64,000 bases of DNA from Miscanthus floridulus. Its lineage: Eukaryota > Streptophyta > Magnoliopsida > Poales > Poaceae. Below are positions 31,879 to 43,660 of this stretch, piece by piece. The stretch spans positions 117,388,904 to 117,452,903 of the forward strand of contig NC_089588.1 in assembly GCF_019320115.1 (NCBI RefSeq). The letters are read 5' to 3'. How positions within the stretch are numbered: the stretch's first letter is position 1; each line of letters begins with the position of its first letter. The position numbers and the translations under genes are program-made. Under the pieces are notes generated by a model, which did no database searches, had not been told where the DNA came from, and saw only the letters and a program-made list of their open reading frames with translations.

Positions 31879-32685
31879 TTGAGCTTGCAGGGCCAGAGGG
31901 ATACGTCTATGCATGCCGAGTTGAGACAGGTTGCCGATGGCTTTGCCTATAGGGTCAGGTCATTTTTCGGTTATGATGTGAATGGATATCGTTTTCGCAC
32001 AACAAGCTACGAGCAGAGTCAGCCCAATCGAAGAACCACAAGTTTCAAAGTTTTTACGCCCAGCGTTGATGAGGTCGAGTATTATGGAAGAATTGAAGAA
32101 ATATACAAACTCAAGTTTCATGGTTCCAAACCTTTTAATCTCGTCATATTCAAATGTCATTGGTATGATCCTGAAGTAATGAGACAGACATAGTCTAATC
32201 TTAGGCTAGTCGAAATTCGACAGGATTCCATCTTACCAGGAGATGATGTCTATATTGTGGCCCAACAGGCCACACAAGTTTATTATCTCCCATATGCGTG
32301 TCAAAACAAAAGGCACCTTAAGGGTTGGGATATTGTGCACATGGTATCGCCACACGGTAAAGTGCCTGTCCCAAACGATGAAGATTATAATTTAGACCCA
32401 AACATATATGACAGAGAGTTCTTTCAAGAAGAGGGACTAGAAGGGAGGTTTGAGATAAACTTAACCGAAGCAATCAGAATGAAAGTAGACAATGAAACGG
32501 TTATTGAAGAGGACGCTGGAGATGAGGTGCAAAATGTGAACGACTTACAAATGCTTGAGCAATTACATTTAGACAATGACAATGGCAACATTGATATTTC
32601 GGATAGTGTTGATTATTTCGACATGATTGATAGTGATGATGAGACTTATGATCCAACTAATCTCGATCATGAAGATTATTTCTAA
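31879..32685 (+). pseudogene. TNPD C-terminal remnant (DUF4216 region)
   Basis: One frame covers about 268 codons interrupted by a single TAG at 32191-32193. The first part has a DUF4216-like block: FFGYDVNGYRFRTTSYEQSQ, then YYGRIEEIYKLKFHG. After the stop come VEIRQDSILPGDDVYIVAQQ and a C-terminal acidic tail (DSDDETYDPTNLDHEDYF). It is homologous in position to about 17860-18370 of the large CACTA. The transposase core is missing. Only one stop in the whole frame points to a fairly recent decay. Confidence 0.75.
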
Positions 32686-32806
32686 TACATGTAATACTAT
32701 GTTATTTTGTAATTACATTTTGTCTATTTTGTATCTCTTTCTAAGTACTTCTTGTTTATCTGTGCATATTGGTTTACTCTTTTTAATTGTAGGTGATTGA
32801 ACAAAG

Positions 32807-34622
32807 ATGGTGGGCGGTGGGATGAGGAAGGTAGCATCCTTGTACCGAAGGACAACAACCGTTGCACCGGGGGAGAGTAGGAGGAGGAGCAGCTGTAGGA
32901 GGGAGCCATCGCCTGCCGCCCCATCATGTGAGGAGGAGGAGGAGGAGCAGGTGCCCCAGGAGGACACCGAGGAGGCGCAGGAGGACGCGCAGGAGGATGA
33001 GGAGGAGGAGGCGACAGCAGGGGGTTCCGCTTCCTCTTGTTCGTCGAGCGTCTACTTGCGAGGTCCCGTGAGCCTCCCTCAGCGATCGATACCTCATGAG
33101 AGATGCCCGCTGATTCGACCCGAGGGGAAAAAGTAAGTAACTTTAGATGTTGTCACTACTTTATATGATTTGTTGAAAATCAAAATAGAAACTAATAATT
33201 TTTCTTAATCACTTGGGCAGGAATTGGACGATTGTGGTGAGTGGAGGTGCTCACACACGCCAAGTCAATGGCATCCTCGGTCTTCTGTGCAAGGAGCACT
33301 TCCCTGGCCTGGTTGAGTACGCCGGAGTGACGGGGCCGACCTACTCGTTTGACCACTACGCCGTCGCCCCCGATGCTGTAGATTAGGCCCACAGGGTATT
33401 CAACAACAAGGCAATCAGATGAAGCAAGAGCTGTGGGTAAGTCTTCCTCGCACTACATTGCTCAATACATCACATTCATTGGACATTCTTGAAATAATGA
33501 ATGGATACATCGTGTTTGTATGCAGGATTTCTTTAGATGCCAGGACGGACATGAGGCCAGGGTGGATGCGGTGGCTACCAAATGCTGCAAAAAACTCATT
33601 GTGGACATGCATTACGAGGCGCGCATGCAGGCCGTCGTAACTTACCATGGGACCGTCCTTGGAACGAAGGTCACCAAAAGGGACGCAAGAACCATGACGC
33701 TGACCCGGGACCAGTACCTGCAGGTAAATACAGAACATTAATACTAATTCCTTTTGAGATTAAGTAGGCTTAATTTCATCTTCTGATATGTCATGTACTT
33801 GATGGCCTGTAGATGATTCCTTATTGGTGCGCCGCGCATCCCCAGTGCTGGGAATAGATGGTGGACAAGTGGTGCTCAATCGAGTGGGAGGAGACGCACA
33901 ACTTGTGTCGGGAGCGGCGTTTGATGATGCCAGGTGTAGCACACCATCAAGGCAGCCGCAGCCTCAGCGGATACGCTGAAACATGGGTACACGAATTCAT
34001 TTATTTATTCTAACGCTCAATTCTGCATGATTTCTAATCATCTTACCGTTTTTCTCGCAGTCGGCGTCACATGGTGGCCAGCCTTGTTCCATCTTCGAGG
34101 AATTTGCTATGGCCCACAAGGGCAAGGCGATGTACAGCAATGCGACCATCCACAACCACCTCAGTGAGTACACATCGATGGCAAGGGAGGTCCATGGGCT
34201 AGAGTACGATCTGAGCACCGAGGACCTTGATGGAGAAGTCATCATGAGGGTGGGAGGAGGCAAGAAGCATGAGCGGTACAGGATTGGCGACGGTGCAATC
34301 AACTCGGCCGCTACTCCTAGTCTCTCCCAGATTCGAGCAAACAGCACGAGCAGGAGCCCGGCCATATGACCTCGGCAGGACACTTCACACCACCGGGTGT
34401 AGGCACTCGAGGTTATTCCTGGTTTATTCGTCGTTCATTTGTTTTTTTCATACCTTTCCTTTGCATTATTGTAACATTGGGGTGAATATATTGTAGGCCC
34501 AGCTGGAACAAGAGAGGAGGATATGGGAGCAGATGCAGGCGAAGATGTAGAGGGTGGAGGCCGAGCAGCGGAGGATGGCAGAGATTCTTCAGTACATGCA
34601 AAGTCTTGGCATCGCTATGGGT
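32807..34622 (+). pseudogene. transposase-24-like second CACTA gene (stops)
   Basis: Exons with clean borders: 32807-33132 (basic start, then a long glutamate-rich stretch), 33221-33436, 33526-33723, 33813-33986, 34061 to about 34400, and from 34497 to 34622, with a possible last exon after 34812. Frames join correctly across the first introns. Conserved pieces: VSGGAHTRQVNGILGLLCKE, MIPYWCAAHPQCWE, GVAHHQGSRSLSGYAETW, NATIHNHLSEYTSMAREVHG, IMRVGGGKKHERY, and a coiled-coil end. In-frame stops lie at about 33384 (after PDAVD), about 33856 (after CWE) and about 34548. In En/Spm systems the second protein binds subterminal repeats; here it is inactive as given. Confidence 0.75.
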
Positions 34623-35137
34623 GTAAGTACGCCACCTTCGCTATTCGTTCCACCTCCACCTCCACCTCCTCACTATTCTACTCCTGTGAGTATAAATGTT
34701 TTAGTTTGTATGTTCATGCTTACGGTTAAACCTAGTGGAGTATGAAAGTTTTATTCATGTATGGTATATATTTATCTTGTCTCACACATGCAACCTCTTC
34801 TCCTTTGTGCAGAATCAATCGACGACATCGAACGATCCTCATGCTTCACGAATCCTTCACCAAATTAGTCTCATTGGCCATCTAGGTGATGATACTTGTG
34901 GTTGTTAATGGTACTTCTATTTGCAACTGTGGTTGTAGATGATGGAGCACTTGGATTACTTGTGAACTTATTTGTGATATATTGTGAGACATGTGACGTT
35001 TGTGATATATATGTGGTGTTGGTGATATATATGTGCTGTTGATGATATATATGTGATGTTGGTGATGTTTGTTATATATATCTTCTATTTGTTTGGATGG
35101 GATGTAAAAAATAAATAAAAAAGGATGTTTTCAGTCA

Positions 35138-35625
35138 CTTTGCCGAGTGCAATGGCCATGACACTCAGCAAAGTGACTACCTAGGAACACGCTTTGCTGA
35201 GTGCAAAGGCCATTGCACTCGGTAAACATCACAGATTTGCAGAGTGCCACGGGCCAGACACTTGGCAAAGGTCGTCTGTTTGCCGAGGGTCTTGACAGGA
35301 CACTCGGCAAATAGGCTACCTTTGCAGAGTGTCTTGCTGGTGGCACTCGGCACAGTGCCCACCTTTGCTAAGTGTCTGAGTCAACGGCGCTCGGCAAAGA
35401 GGCGACCTTTGCCGAGTGCTTGACCTTGATACTCGGCAAAGCCGCCATCACGGTGGCGCTCGCCGTCACGGCGACTTTTCTTTGCCAAGTGTCAAATTAG
35501 CACTCGACAAAGGCTTTGCCGAGTGCCTTGATAAAGTGCACTCGGCAAAGAGGTCTTTGCCGATAAACAGTTTACCAAACGCCCTTTACCGAGTGTATAT
35601 CGGCCTTTGCCGAGACAAAAAGCTG
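35138..35625. repeat. 3' subterminal repeats of CACTA
   Basis: Degenerate TTTGCCGAGTGC repeats in both orientations (variants TTTGCTGAGTG, TTTGCAGAGTG), ending at the 35637 terminus. Confidence 0.85.
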
Positions 35626-35640
35626 AATCCGGTAGTGCCT

Positions 35641-37516
35641 ATATATACTGACCGATTGTACAAAGGAAATATATGGGCGAGCTAGAGCCTAGCAGGTTTA
35701 TATATCAACCCATCACTAGCGAGTGCTGTCGGCCCATGCATGAATAAAACTACACGGTCAACACTCTCCACAGCCATAATTACCTGGGCTTGTGCTCGAG
35801 GATAGATATCGAAGAGCTGAAGAAGGCAAAAGGCCGGCTGGGCCAGGAACCTCGCGGTGATTGGGCCGCCCTTGCATTGACTATGGGCTTTCATTGCTCC
35901 ACGAACAAAATGTTTCCAGCGATCTCAGCGCGGTCGTCACCGTCGCCGGTGCACAAGAGGACGGAAGCTGAGGATTATGGACCAACAAACTGACAGAGCA
36001 CACGACCATTAACCATTGATTTTTACAGAGCACAAACATAGCCATTGTTGTTTTGGGACATCCAGTTTTTTTTTCACAATCAGACCGTGATAGCGTTAAG
36101 TTGTTATGCTTTTTGGTTGGCCCAACAATCTCACGAGACCTCTACTGGGCTTTTCTCGGATAGTTTAATCTTTATTGCTGGACCGAACAAACTCTTTTCC
36201 TACCCGAGCAAGATGCTAGGCTGCCCAACGAAAACAAACTTGTGGTCAAGCACGTCGATTGAGGAGACTACCGAGGTCAGTTTAATTGATTTATTTAAAC
36301 AAAAGCAGAGTCAGCCCAGAAGCAGGCCTGCTCGCTAGGGATTAATTTATTTCCTCTCTTCTCCCGTGCATATATCCAGCCATTAAAGGACGAGCAAACT
36401 ATGGGAGTCTTGCAACTTTCTGATCTGAGGCATTCAGTTTCTGAAACGGAGAAACTGTGCTTCATCCTGCATGGTAAACTATGCTTGCGGTCATTTATTC
36501 AAACACAGATCAAACTGAAACGCAGTATATATGCATAGTCATCAAAAGTGGAGGTACCCAGAGAACAGAAAGAGAGCTAAAGTTTGTACCTAGAAACAGA
36601 GTTCACCCAACGTATGAATCTTGCTCACTATGACTCACCCAACGTAGAAGAGAGCTAGGTAACGCACAAATACATTGCGTACTACTCCACCAGAAATACA
36701 CGATAAAAAGCAGAAAATACTGGGCAACTGTGTAACACAGAATTAGAGCCTACTCATCAAAAGTGGGCTTTTAAGCATTTTGCATTTCAGTGTGTCACTT
36801 ACTCTGACTCGCTGTGTCTGGTAATTGGCCAGCGACGAAAGCTTTGGATGGAATGCAGTAGTAATCAAGAAATAATGTTGTTTCTACTGCTTTGGATGTG
36901 GTAACAGCTATCGACAAAAGCATTTGTGTGTGACAGTTGTGTAAATGAAATATATGAAAAATGTACGTGCTTGTTCATGTACATGCATTGGAAGCAACAA
37001 TTGCATGGGCTTGTACGTTCCATGCATGCACGTAGGTATGTTCAATTGTTCATGACGTGCTAATGGAAGAAGCTAACAGGCGCAGCCATACACTGCACCT
37101 GTATACGACTTGAACCGTCCAGAACCTTCTGGAAGCTCGGCCCAGATACATGCGGCCCGCAGGTGCGGCCGGGATACATACGTACGCTTCCGGTGCACGG
37201 CGTTGTATTTGGCCCACGAGCCAGGAAGGAGGCTACGTGCCAAGATGATCACGAAGGCAGTCACGAAGCCAGGATAGAGGAGCGCTGCAGCGACGCAGCA
37301 CCTGTTCATCTACTACGTGCCGCCAGCCAGGACGACACAATGGCCAGGAGAAGCTTTAATAGACTGATCGATCAATCTAATACTGTTGCACGCTAGTATT
37401 TCGAAGTCAGTATAAATAGTCCAAGACTAGAATGATATGGTCAGCAGTCTGCAGTCAGCACACAAATATATAGGGCCAGCCGGGTAGCTAGACTTGCTGC
37501 TGTTATATTTTTAGAA
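35641..37516. other. long spacer, no gene recognised
   Basis: No ORF with family resemblance. A TATA-like TATAAATAG at 37411-37419 has no recognisable coding region after it. Purine- and pyrimidine-rich stretches occur without clear repeat structure. Confidence 0.45.
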
Positions 37517-38017
37517 ATGCTGTACAACACAGATGTGTTTTAGCACAAAAAAACACATAGATTTTCTCTCTCTCTCCCTCTCACTTTTCAACGGTCTCTG
37601 AAGCGCACGCGCGTTGTGGTGGCGGACATCGCCGGCTTCTCTTCACCGAACGGTCGAGGACGACGTCCCGGCAGCCGTGTTCTGTGGACCATGCCGTGGT
37701 GCGGTTCAGGGCATTGGAGACTGGCCGGCTTGACGACTGGGACTGACTCGTCCCTATATCCGATCCGTCAGTGGCGTCGTAGTCCTCCCGGCCCCTCGCT
37801 CCGATCAGACCTGGACGCGATTTGTCCTCTTGTTCTTGCATAGAAAAAAATTGTTTCTTATGATATGTGGATCTGTGATCTTATGATTTGTGATTGTCTG
37901 GAGGTAGAAGAAGGCTGGAGGTAGAAGGAGGATGGAGGTTGTCGGATCTTAATTTTATGGTGTAAAAAAAATTCATGTGTTGAAACTGCATAAAACACAT
38001 GGTTGTTGGGTAGACGG
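37517..38017. mobile_element. putative MITE of unknown superfamily
   Basis: The left end ACACAGATGTGTTTTAGCA and the right end (reverse complement, CAACCATGTGTTTTATGCA) match as imperfect inverted repeats about 500 bp apart. A third related end occurs at 12553-12600. The interior has a CT-rich tract and GC-rich sequence. Exact borders and target duplication are not settled. Confidence 0.4.
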
Positions 38018-38752
38018 TGTGCTGAGCTTTACATTCTTTTCTCTTTAATCTGCAAGCTTTTATTTCTTGTATCTCTATCTAACGTAGGTGGCAGCTGCTG
38101 TGCCGCCGGCTGCGCAATGTTGTCCGCTAGGCATACACCACCACCATGTGGAGGCTAACAAGAGGACGGAAACTTACAAACAGAAGGATGCACTACTGGA
38201 AACCGGCACTTTGCCGAGTGCCGGAAGTTTTGCCGAGTGTATTTTATCGGGCACTCGGTAAAGACGGCTTTGCCGAGTGTTTTTTCGGCACTCGGCAAAG
38301 ATGGCTTTGCCGAGTGTTTTTTTTCGGCACTCGGCATAGATGTATTTTGCCGAGTGCCATTTTTCGGCACTCGGCAAAATGCGTCTTTGCCGAGTGCCTT
38401 TTTTCTGGCACTCGGCAAAGATGTATCTTGCCGAGTGCCATTTTTTGGCACTCGGCAAAATGTGTCTTTGCTGAGTGCCTTTTTTTGGCACTCGGCAAAG
38501 AGGCATTTTGCCGTGTGCATTTTTTTGGCCCTCGGTAAATGATTTTTTCAAAGCAATTTTTGAGGTCCTAAATGAATTCAAATGAAAAAATTTTCAACTA
38601 CAAAGTTGTATAACTTCTCAAGATCTACAAAGTTTATTTTGGTCATTTCTTCATTTGACAAAGCGACAATAACGTTGTTCATGAAATCTACATCTCTCAT
38701 ATTAGTTTCATGAAAGTCGAAGAGAGATATATAAGATTTGTGAATAATGTTA

Positions 38753-39285
38753 CTACCACTATGTCGGATGACCAAATGACCAAAATAAACTTTGTAGATC
38801 TTGAGATGTTATGAAATTTTATAGTTGGCAACATTTTGATTTGAAATCATCTTGTCATGCAAAAATGACGTTTGAATTTGAAAATTTTAATTTTTCAAAA
38901 GACCTCGGATGGAAAATCTTCCTAAATGAAAATTGTAGATCCACAAAAGTTATGAAACTATGTAGTTGACAACTTTTTGATTTGAAATCATCTTATCATG
39001 CAAAACTACGTTTGAATCTCTCATATTTAAAATTCGAATTTTTCAAATGACCTCGGATGGAAAAACTTCCTAAATGAAAATTGTAGATCTTCAAAAGTTA
39101 TGAAACTATGTAGGCGACAACTTTTTGATTTGAAATCATCTTATCATGCAAAACTACGTTTGAATCACTCAAATTTGAAATTCAAATTTTTCAAACGACC
39201 TCGGATGGAAAAACTTCCTAAATGAAAATTGTAGATCTAGAAAAGTTATGAAACTTTGTAGTTGACCAATTTTTAATTTGAATTC
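38753..39285. repeat. 148-bp tandem repeat, about 3.5 copies
   Basis: The phrase GACCTCGGATGGAAAA begins at 38901, 39049 and 39197, exactly 148 bases apart. A partial upstream unit begins near 38753. Each unit also contains ATTGTAGATC and TTGATTTGAAATCATCTT. Confidence 0.85.
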
Positions 39286-39370
39286 GTTTAGGGCCCCAAA
39301 CAAGCAATTTACTCTCGATTTAGTATAAGATATGATGATAGATAATGGAATCTAAACACAAGTGACAGTG

Positions 39371-39435
39371 TAGTGCAGTGGTAGAGCAACAGACACACGA
39401 GAGAGAGGTCGTGAGTTCGAATCCCGCCGGCTGCA
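39371..39435 (+). other. tRNA-like sequence (possible SINE head)
   Basis: An A-box-like TAGTGCAGTGGTAGAGC and a B-box-like GAGTTCGAATCC are about 30 bases apart, as in tRNA genes and tRNA-derived SINEs. The T-arm would pair at four of five positions, but no matching 7-bp acceptor stem is seen, so a working tRNA gene is unlikely. It lies inside the small CACTA element. Confidence 0.45.
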
Positions 39436-39771
39436 TTAGCCGCGAATTTTGCTTAAAAAATACAGCGACTTCGATGGTCGGTGGCGCTAGACGATGGTGC
39501 CCTTCCCTGAAAAAATTTTTTTGCTATTATTTTTTGGTTTTTTCGCATTTTCATTTTGCTGAGTGTAAATCTTTGCCGAGTGCTTTTCCGGCACTCGGCA
39601 AAGGCTTCTTCGAGTGCCCGACAAAAAGCACTCGGCAAAGGCTTCTTTGCCGATTAATTCTTTACCGAGTGTCCTTTGCCGAGTGCAGCACTCGGCAAAG
39701 CCTTTGCCGAGTATATTTCGGGCTTTGCTGAGTGCCGCAGGCACTCGACAAAGTGCCGGTTTTCAGTAGTG

Positions 39772-40168
39772 ATAAGCTCAGTGCATGACGCCAATGGCGG
39801 CGGCTTCAAGCATGATGGTCCACGTTGTTTCTCGATCGCCATCATGCATGCGTCGTCACTCGTTGTTTCCTATTGCTACTTCCTAGTAGAAATATAATCA
39901 CATGCATTCTAGCAGGGGAGTGGCTCAGCACACCCTAGGGGTAGACCACAAGACAAAACTGACCTGAAAAAAATACTAAGTACTACCGAATATCGTTCAA
40001 TATCAGTCAGCACTACACCCATCACCACAAAATACTAAATAATACTGACACGCGACTATTGAACAATACTGAATTCTATTCATTACAACAGTTTGGTGTA
40101 GAATAGTATTCACATATATATATACATATACATATATAGCATTTACAAAATAAGTCAGACAAAATAAG

Positions 40169-40200
<32 letters not shown>

Positions 40201-40872
40201 TGAACAATACCGAATTCTATTCAGGGAGAGTACATTCAGTAGCCAGCTACAAAATAAGTTATTCCATAGCTACCTCCATTTACGATAATTTTATATACTA
40301 ATTTACGATAATGTCAATATATATTGATGATAGTTGGGTTACTATAACACATGAAAATATTTAACATAACATTATAGTAAACCACTTAGTATGGAGTTAC
40401 TATAATCTTATAAATTAATATAGTAATTATCGTAACTCAAAGTGGCTACAAAATAAGTTATTTTGTAGCAAGTTAGGGCAGTAGTTCTATGTATATATGT
40501 ATGTATATATATGGTGCCTTGACTAGCGAGCAGCCGGCCGGCCGGTGAATAAAAATAGTGTAGAAGTCGGACCAACTCACTGTATGCTTTGCTCAATATA
40601 ATATTGCTTTCTTCTGGACGACGGTCGATGCAAAGAAACGACTTGCCACGAATCGAACCAGGGGAGTGATCTAGTGGCTAAGCCGCCTAACAAATGCTTA
40701 AAATTAAATTAAAAATAAGAGCTTTGTTACGGTGCTTGGAGGCTCCCTTGAAATTTATTTACGGCAGCTATTAATTAAGAAAATTAATTAATTATGTTTA
40801 GAAAGACATCTATTAATTAAAAATAATACATCCGATCGATGAGGACATACACAAATATCGCATGCACTGTGT
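39772..40872. other. upstream spacer of the P450 gene
   Basis: AT-rich, with a TA tract at about 40170-40199. A sequence near 40650-40690 is tRNA-promoter-like on the minus strand (TGGTTCGATTC), but incomplete. No coding region. Confidence 0.4.

Positions 40873-40920
<48 letters not shown>
40873..40920. repeat. (GGTGTC)8 hexanucleotide repeat
   Basis: Eight exact copies, ending 38 bases upstream of the TATA box of the P450 gene. Confidence 0.97.
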
Positions 40921-40921
<1 letters not shown>

Positions 40922-40957
40922 CGTACGCCCGTGCCCTGCCACCGCTGCAGGCCGAGG

Positions 40958-40965
40958 CTATATAG
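40958..40965 (+). promoter_or_regulatory. TATA box of the P450 gene
   Basis: CTATATAG lies 86 bases before the ATG at 41044, so a start site near 40990 and a leader of about 50 bases are expected. Confidence 0.65.
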
Positions 40966-41043
40966 AACTGTAACTGAATGAATCACTGTCACACTGTGAC
41001 TGCATCCAATATATCGTGTCGTATCCACAGTACTACAGCAACC

Positions 41044-43660
41044 ATGGACGCAGCAGCAGGCGCCACAGGCAGTGCCGACGATCGCCTGCTCCTTCTTGCC
41101 GTCGTGGTGGTCGTCGTCACCGTCTCCTCGCTTGCCGTCCTCACCGCCATCCACTCCAGACGAAACGTCCCACGTGGAGCTCCGAGCCCGCCGCCGCTCC
41201 CTCTGCTCGGCCACCTCCACCTGCTCGGCTACCCACTGCACCGCTCCCTGTCCTCGCTCGCCGTCGCGCACGGTCCCGGCGGGGCCAGCACGGCCGCAGC
41301 CGCTGCGCCGGTCCTGTCTCTGCACCTTGGCGCGCGGCGCGCGCTGCTGGTGTCCGCGCACGCCGCGGCCGTCGAGTGCTTTACCGAGCGCGACGCCGCC
41401 CTGGCGGGCCGCCCGCGGCTGCTGGCCGGCGACGTCCTGGGCTACGGGTGCACCGATATCCTGTGGGCTTCCTACGGCGACCACTGGCGAACGCTACGCA
41501 GGTTCTTCAGCGCCGAGCTCCTCTCGGCCTCCCGCCTCAACACGCGCGCCGCCGACCGCCTGCGCAGAGGTCGCCGCCCTCGTCCACACCCTGATTCGCG
41601 ATGCTGCTGATGCTGCCGGCACCACGGCTGCTGCTACGTCGGTGATGGTCACCCTGCGGCCAAGACTTTTCGAGTTCGTCATCAACGTGATGCTGCGCGC
41701 GCTCATCGGCGCGTCCCTGCACGGTAGCGACGCTCGCCGGTGGCAGGAGATCGTCGAGGAGAGCGTCCGGCTCAACGCGGCGCCCAGCGTCGGGGACCTG
41801 TACCCTGCTTTGCGGTGGGTCGACCGGCTACGAGGCGTGGACGCGGCGCTTTCGAGGCTGCAGGCGAGGCGCGATGCGTTGCTCGTCGGCCTCATCGAGG
41901 ATCACTGTCGAAAGCGTGACGCTGGTGGTGTCCGAGACACCGATACCGGGAACAAAGTTGCCCTTGATGAGCTCCTGTCTCTGCAAGAAACAGATCCCAG
42001 CTACTACACCGATACTGTCATCAAAGGCATCGTCATGGTCAGTAGTCTCTTCTCTTCAGTTAACCATGCATCTTGCAGAACTAACTCGCTTCACACCTTT
42101 TGTTTCTTTGGTTTTTACTTTATAGTTATCAATAATTTTGATAGTACTAATTATGGTCAAATACTCACTTCACCAAATAAAACTTCTAGTAGTATTAAAA
42201 AAATTGTCCAACAAAAAATCAATCTAGCAACTATGTGTTGCAACTCCACTTATTTGTAGCCATCCATCATCTCCGAAGATGCTCTCAGCATTTGACACGT
42301 GTTCACAGCTGGCCATTTTTATTTGTGGATGTGCAACTTTTAACTTGCACGAATCTTGAATTAAACTAAACCGTTGGATAACCAGTGTTGCAACACATAG
42401 CCGTTGAAAATACACCTTGAGAGTATCAGCTTGAGACTACGGTCCGCATACCACTAGGCATTCGTTTTAACCAATAGCTTCTTGGGTGCTTGAGTTTTGA
42501 TGTAGGACTTTGGGGTGAGAAATGTTCCCCGGCTTCGTGGCATTGCTAGCAGTGATGAGGCCTTTGACGCCATGCTCCTCGTAGGAGCATTGACACAAGA
42601 GGCCTCCAGCCTCCTATGGTTTCTGTTGAAAAACCTTGGTCTCTCGGTCCACAATGACAATAGGCCGCCCACCACCCATGCACCCCAAGTTGTTTCCTTG
42701 CTTGTTCTGTCAAGAAGGGTTATTTGTCCACTGCTGCTTTTGGTGGCTTCGCGGGCTTTGTGTTGTTGTGCTGGTATCGCGTTGTTGCTTCCTTTGTGGA
42801 TGATGGGTGGAAGGGGGGTTAGTGCTTTGCGTTGTACGTTGCTTCTTCTTTATTAATACATGTCCGGCAATTTCTTGCATATGTCTTTACCAGAAAACCT
42901 AAACAGTATGGATTGCCTTCAATAAATAATGTACATAAGGAATTTTGATTGAACACATGTGAAGTTAAAAATATTTCTATTATATACTAAAATAAATCCC
43001 AATGATGGTACGGTACATATGTAGGCAATACTCCAAGGAGGGACTGGGACATCTATGCTGACAATCGAATGGGCGATGGCACAGCTGCTGCTGCATCCTG
43101 AAGCCATCAACAAGGTGAGGACGGAGATCGACACGCACGTCGGAACAGCTCGGCTGGTGGAGGAATCGGACATCGCCAGCCTCACGTACCTACAGTGCGT
43201 CGTCAAGGAAACCCTCCGTCTGCGCCCCGTGGGTCCCATCATCCCGGCGCACGAGGCCATGGAGGACTGCACCGTCGGCGGGTTCCACGTCCGGCGGGGC
43301 ACCATGATCCTCGTGAACGCCTGGGCGATCCAGCGGGACCCCGCGGCCTGGGACGCGCCAGACGAGTTCAGGCCGGAGCGGTTCTTGGACGACGATGGTG
43401 GCAAGGTGACGGCGGCGAACGCCGTTCCCATGCTGCCGTTCGGGCTGGGCCGTAGGCGGTGCCCCGCTGAGGCCATGGCGATGCGCCTTGTTAGCTCCAC
43501 GGTGGCGGCGCTTGTGCAGTGCTTCGAGTGGGATGTTGGGGAAGGCAGAACGATTGACATGACAGAAGGTGGTGGGCTGTCCATGCCCATGGCGACACCG
43601 TTGGCTGCTGTCTGCAGGCCTCGTGAGTTTGTGAAGAGCATGCTGTCTGCCTCAACATGA
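41044..43660 (+). CDS. cytochrome P450, CYP81-like, one frame break
   Basis: Exon 1 is 41044-42037 and exon 2 is 43025-43660, with a phase-0 GT-AG intron at the place usual for CYP81-type genes. Total is about 543 residues, in the family range. Features: N-terminal membrane anchor (about residues 14-36), proline hinge (SPPPLPLLGHLHLL), I-helix GGTGTS (about 43037-43054), ExxR in KETLRLRP, PERF in EFRPERFL, and heme loop PFGLGRRRCPAEAM. It would be an ER-membrane haem-thiolate monooxygenase of specialised metabolism; substrate unknown. The ATG has a good context (ACCATGG). Oddities: the frame changes near 41564 (one base gained or two lost after DRLR); the I-helix lacks the usual acidic residue before Thr; the heme loop has CPA instead of CPG. 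It may be a pseudogene, or the break may be a sequence error. Confidence 0.82.
42038..43024 (+). other. P450 intron
   Basis: Begins GTCAGT and ends ATATGTAG. At 987 bases it is long for this family. The open frame at 42515-42856 shows no known domain, and a repeat insertion within the intron is possible but no ends were found. Confidence 0.75.

Larger units (their letters stand above)
30865..35637 (+). mobile_element. 4.8-kb deleted CACTA element
   Basis: Termini are CACTACCGGA and its exact reverse complement TCCGGTAGTG. The 3-bp duplication CCT lies at 30862-30864 and 35638-35640. Subterminal TTTGCCGAGTGC arrays lie at both ends. Inside are only the C-terminal remnant of a TNPD transposase and a transposase-24-like gene, so the element has lost its catalytic gene. 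It belongs to the same broad family as the fragments at 6788-8812 and 38191-39771. Confidence 0.92.
38191..39771. mobile_element. 1.6-kb non-autonomous CACTA element
   Basis: The first 23 bases (beginning CACTACTGGAAACCGG) match the reverse complement of the last 23 at 22 positions. The flanking triplets are ATG and ATA, a target duplication with one change, or not a true one. Both ends carry TTTGCCGAGTGC arrays (38206-38540 and about 39560-39755). No transposase is encoded. The interior holds a 148-bp tandem repeat and a tRNA-like sequence. The element ends about 1.2 kb upstream of the P450 gene. Confidence 0.88.

Noticed and set aside
38146..38581. ORFs in all frames at the left end of the small CACTA
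   Set aside because: They translate the TTTGCCGAGTGC subterminal array and recur wherever that array is found.
39371..39435. Functional tRNA gene
   Set aside because: A and B boxes are present, but no acceptor stem pairs and the T-arm has a mismatch, so it is kept only as a tRNA-like sequence.
40816..41484. 223-codon minus-strand ORF with Asp-Thr repeats
   Set aside because: It is the shadow of the (GGTGTC)8 repeat and of P450 exon 1.
42515..42856. 113-codon ORF inside the P450 intron
   Set aside because: No homology by eye, a position within an intron, and leucine-rich composition from T/G-rich DNA.
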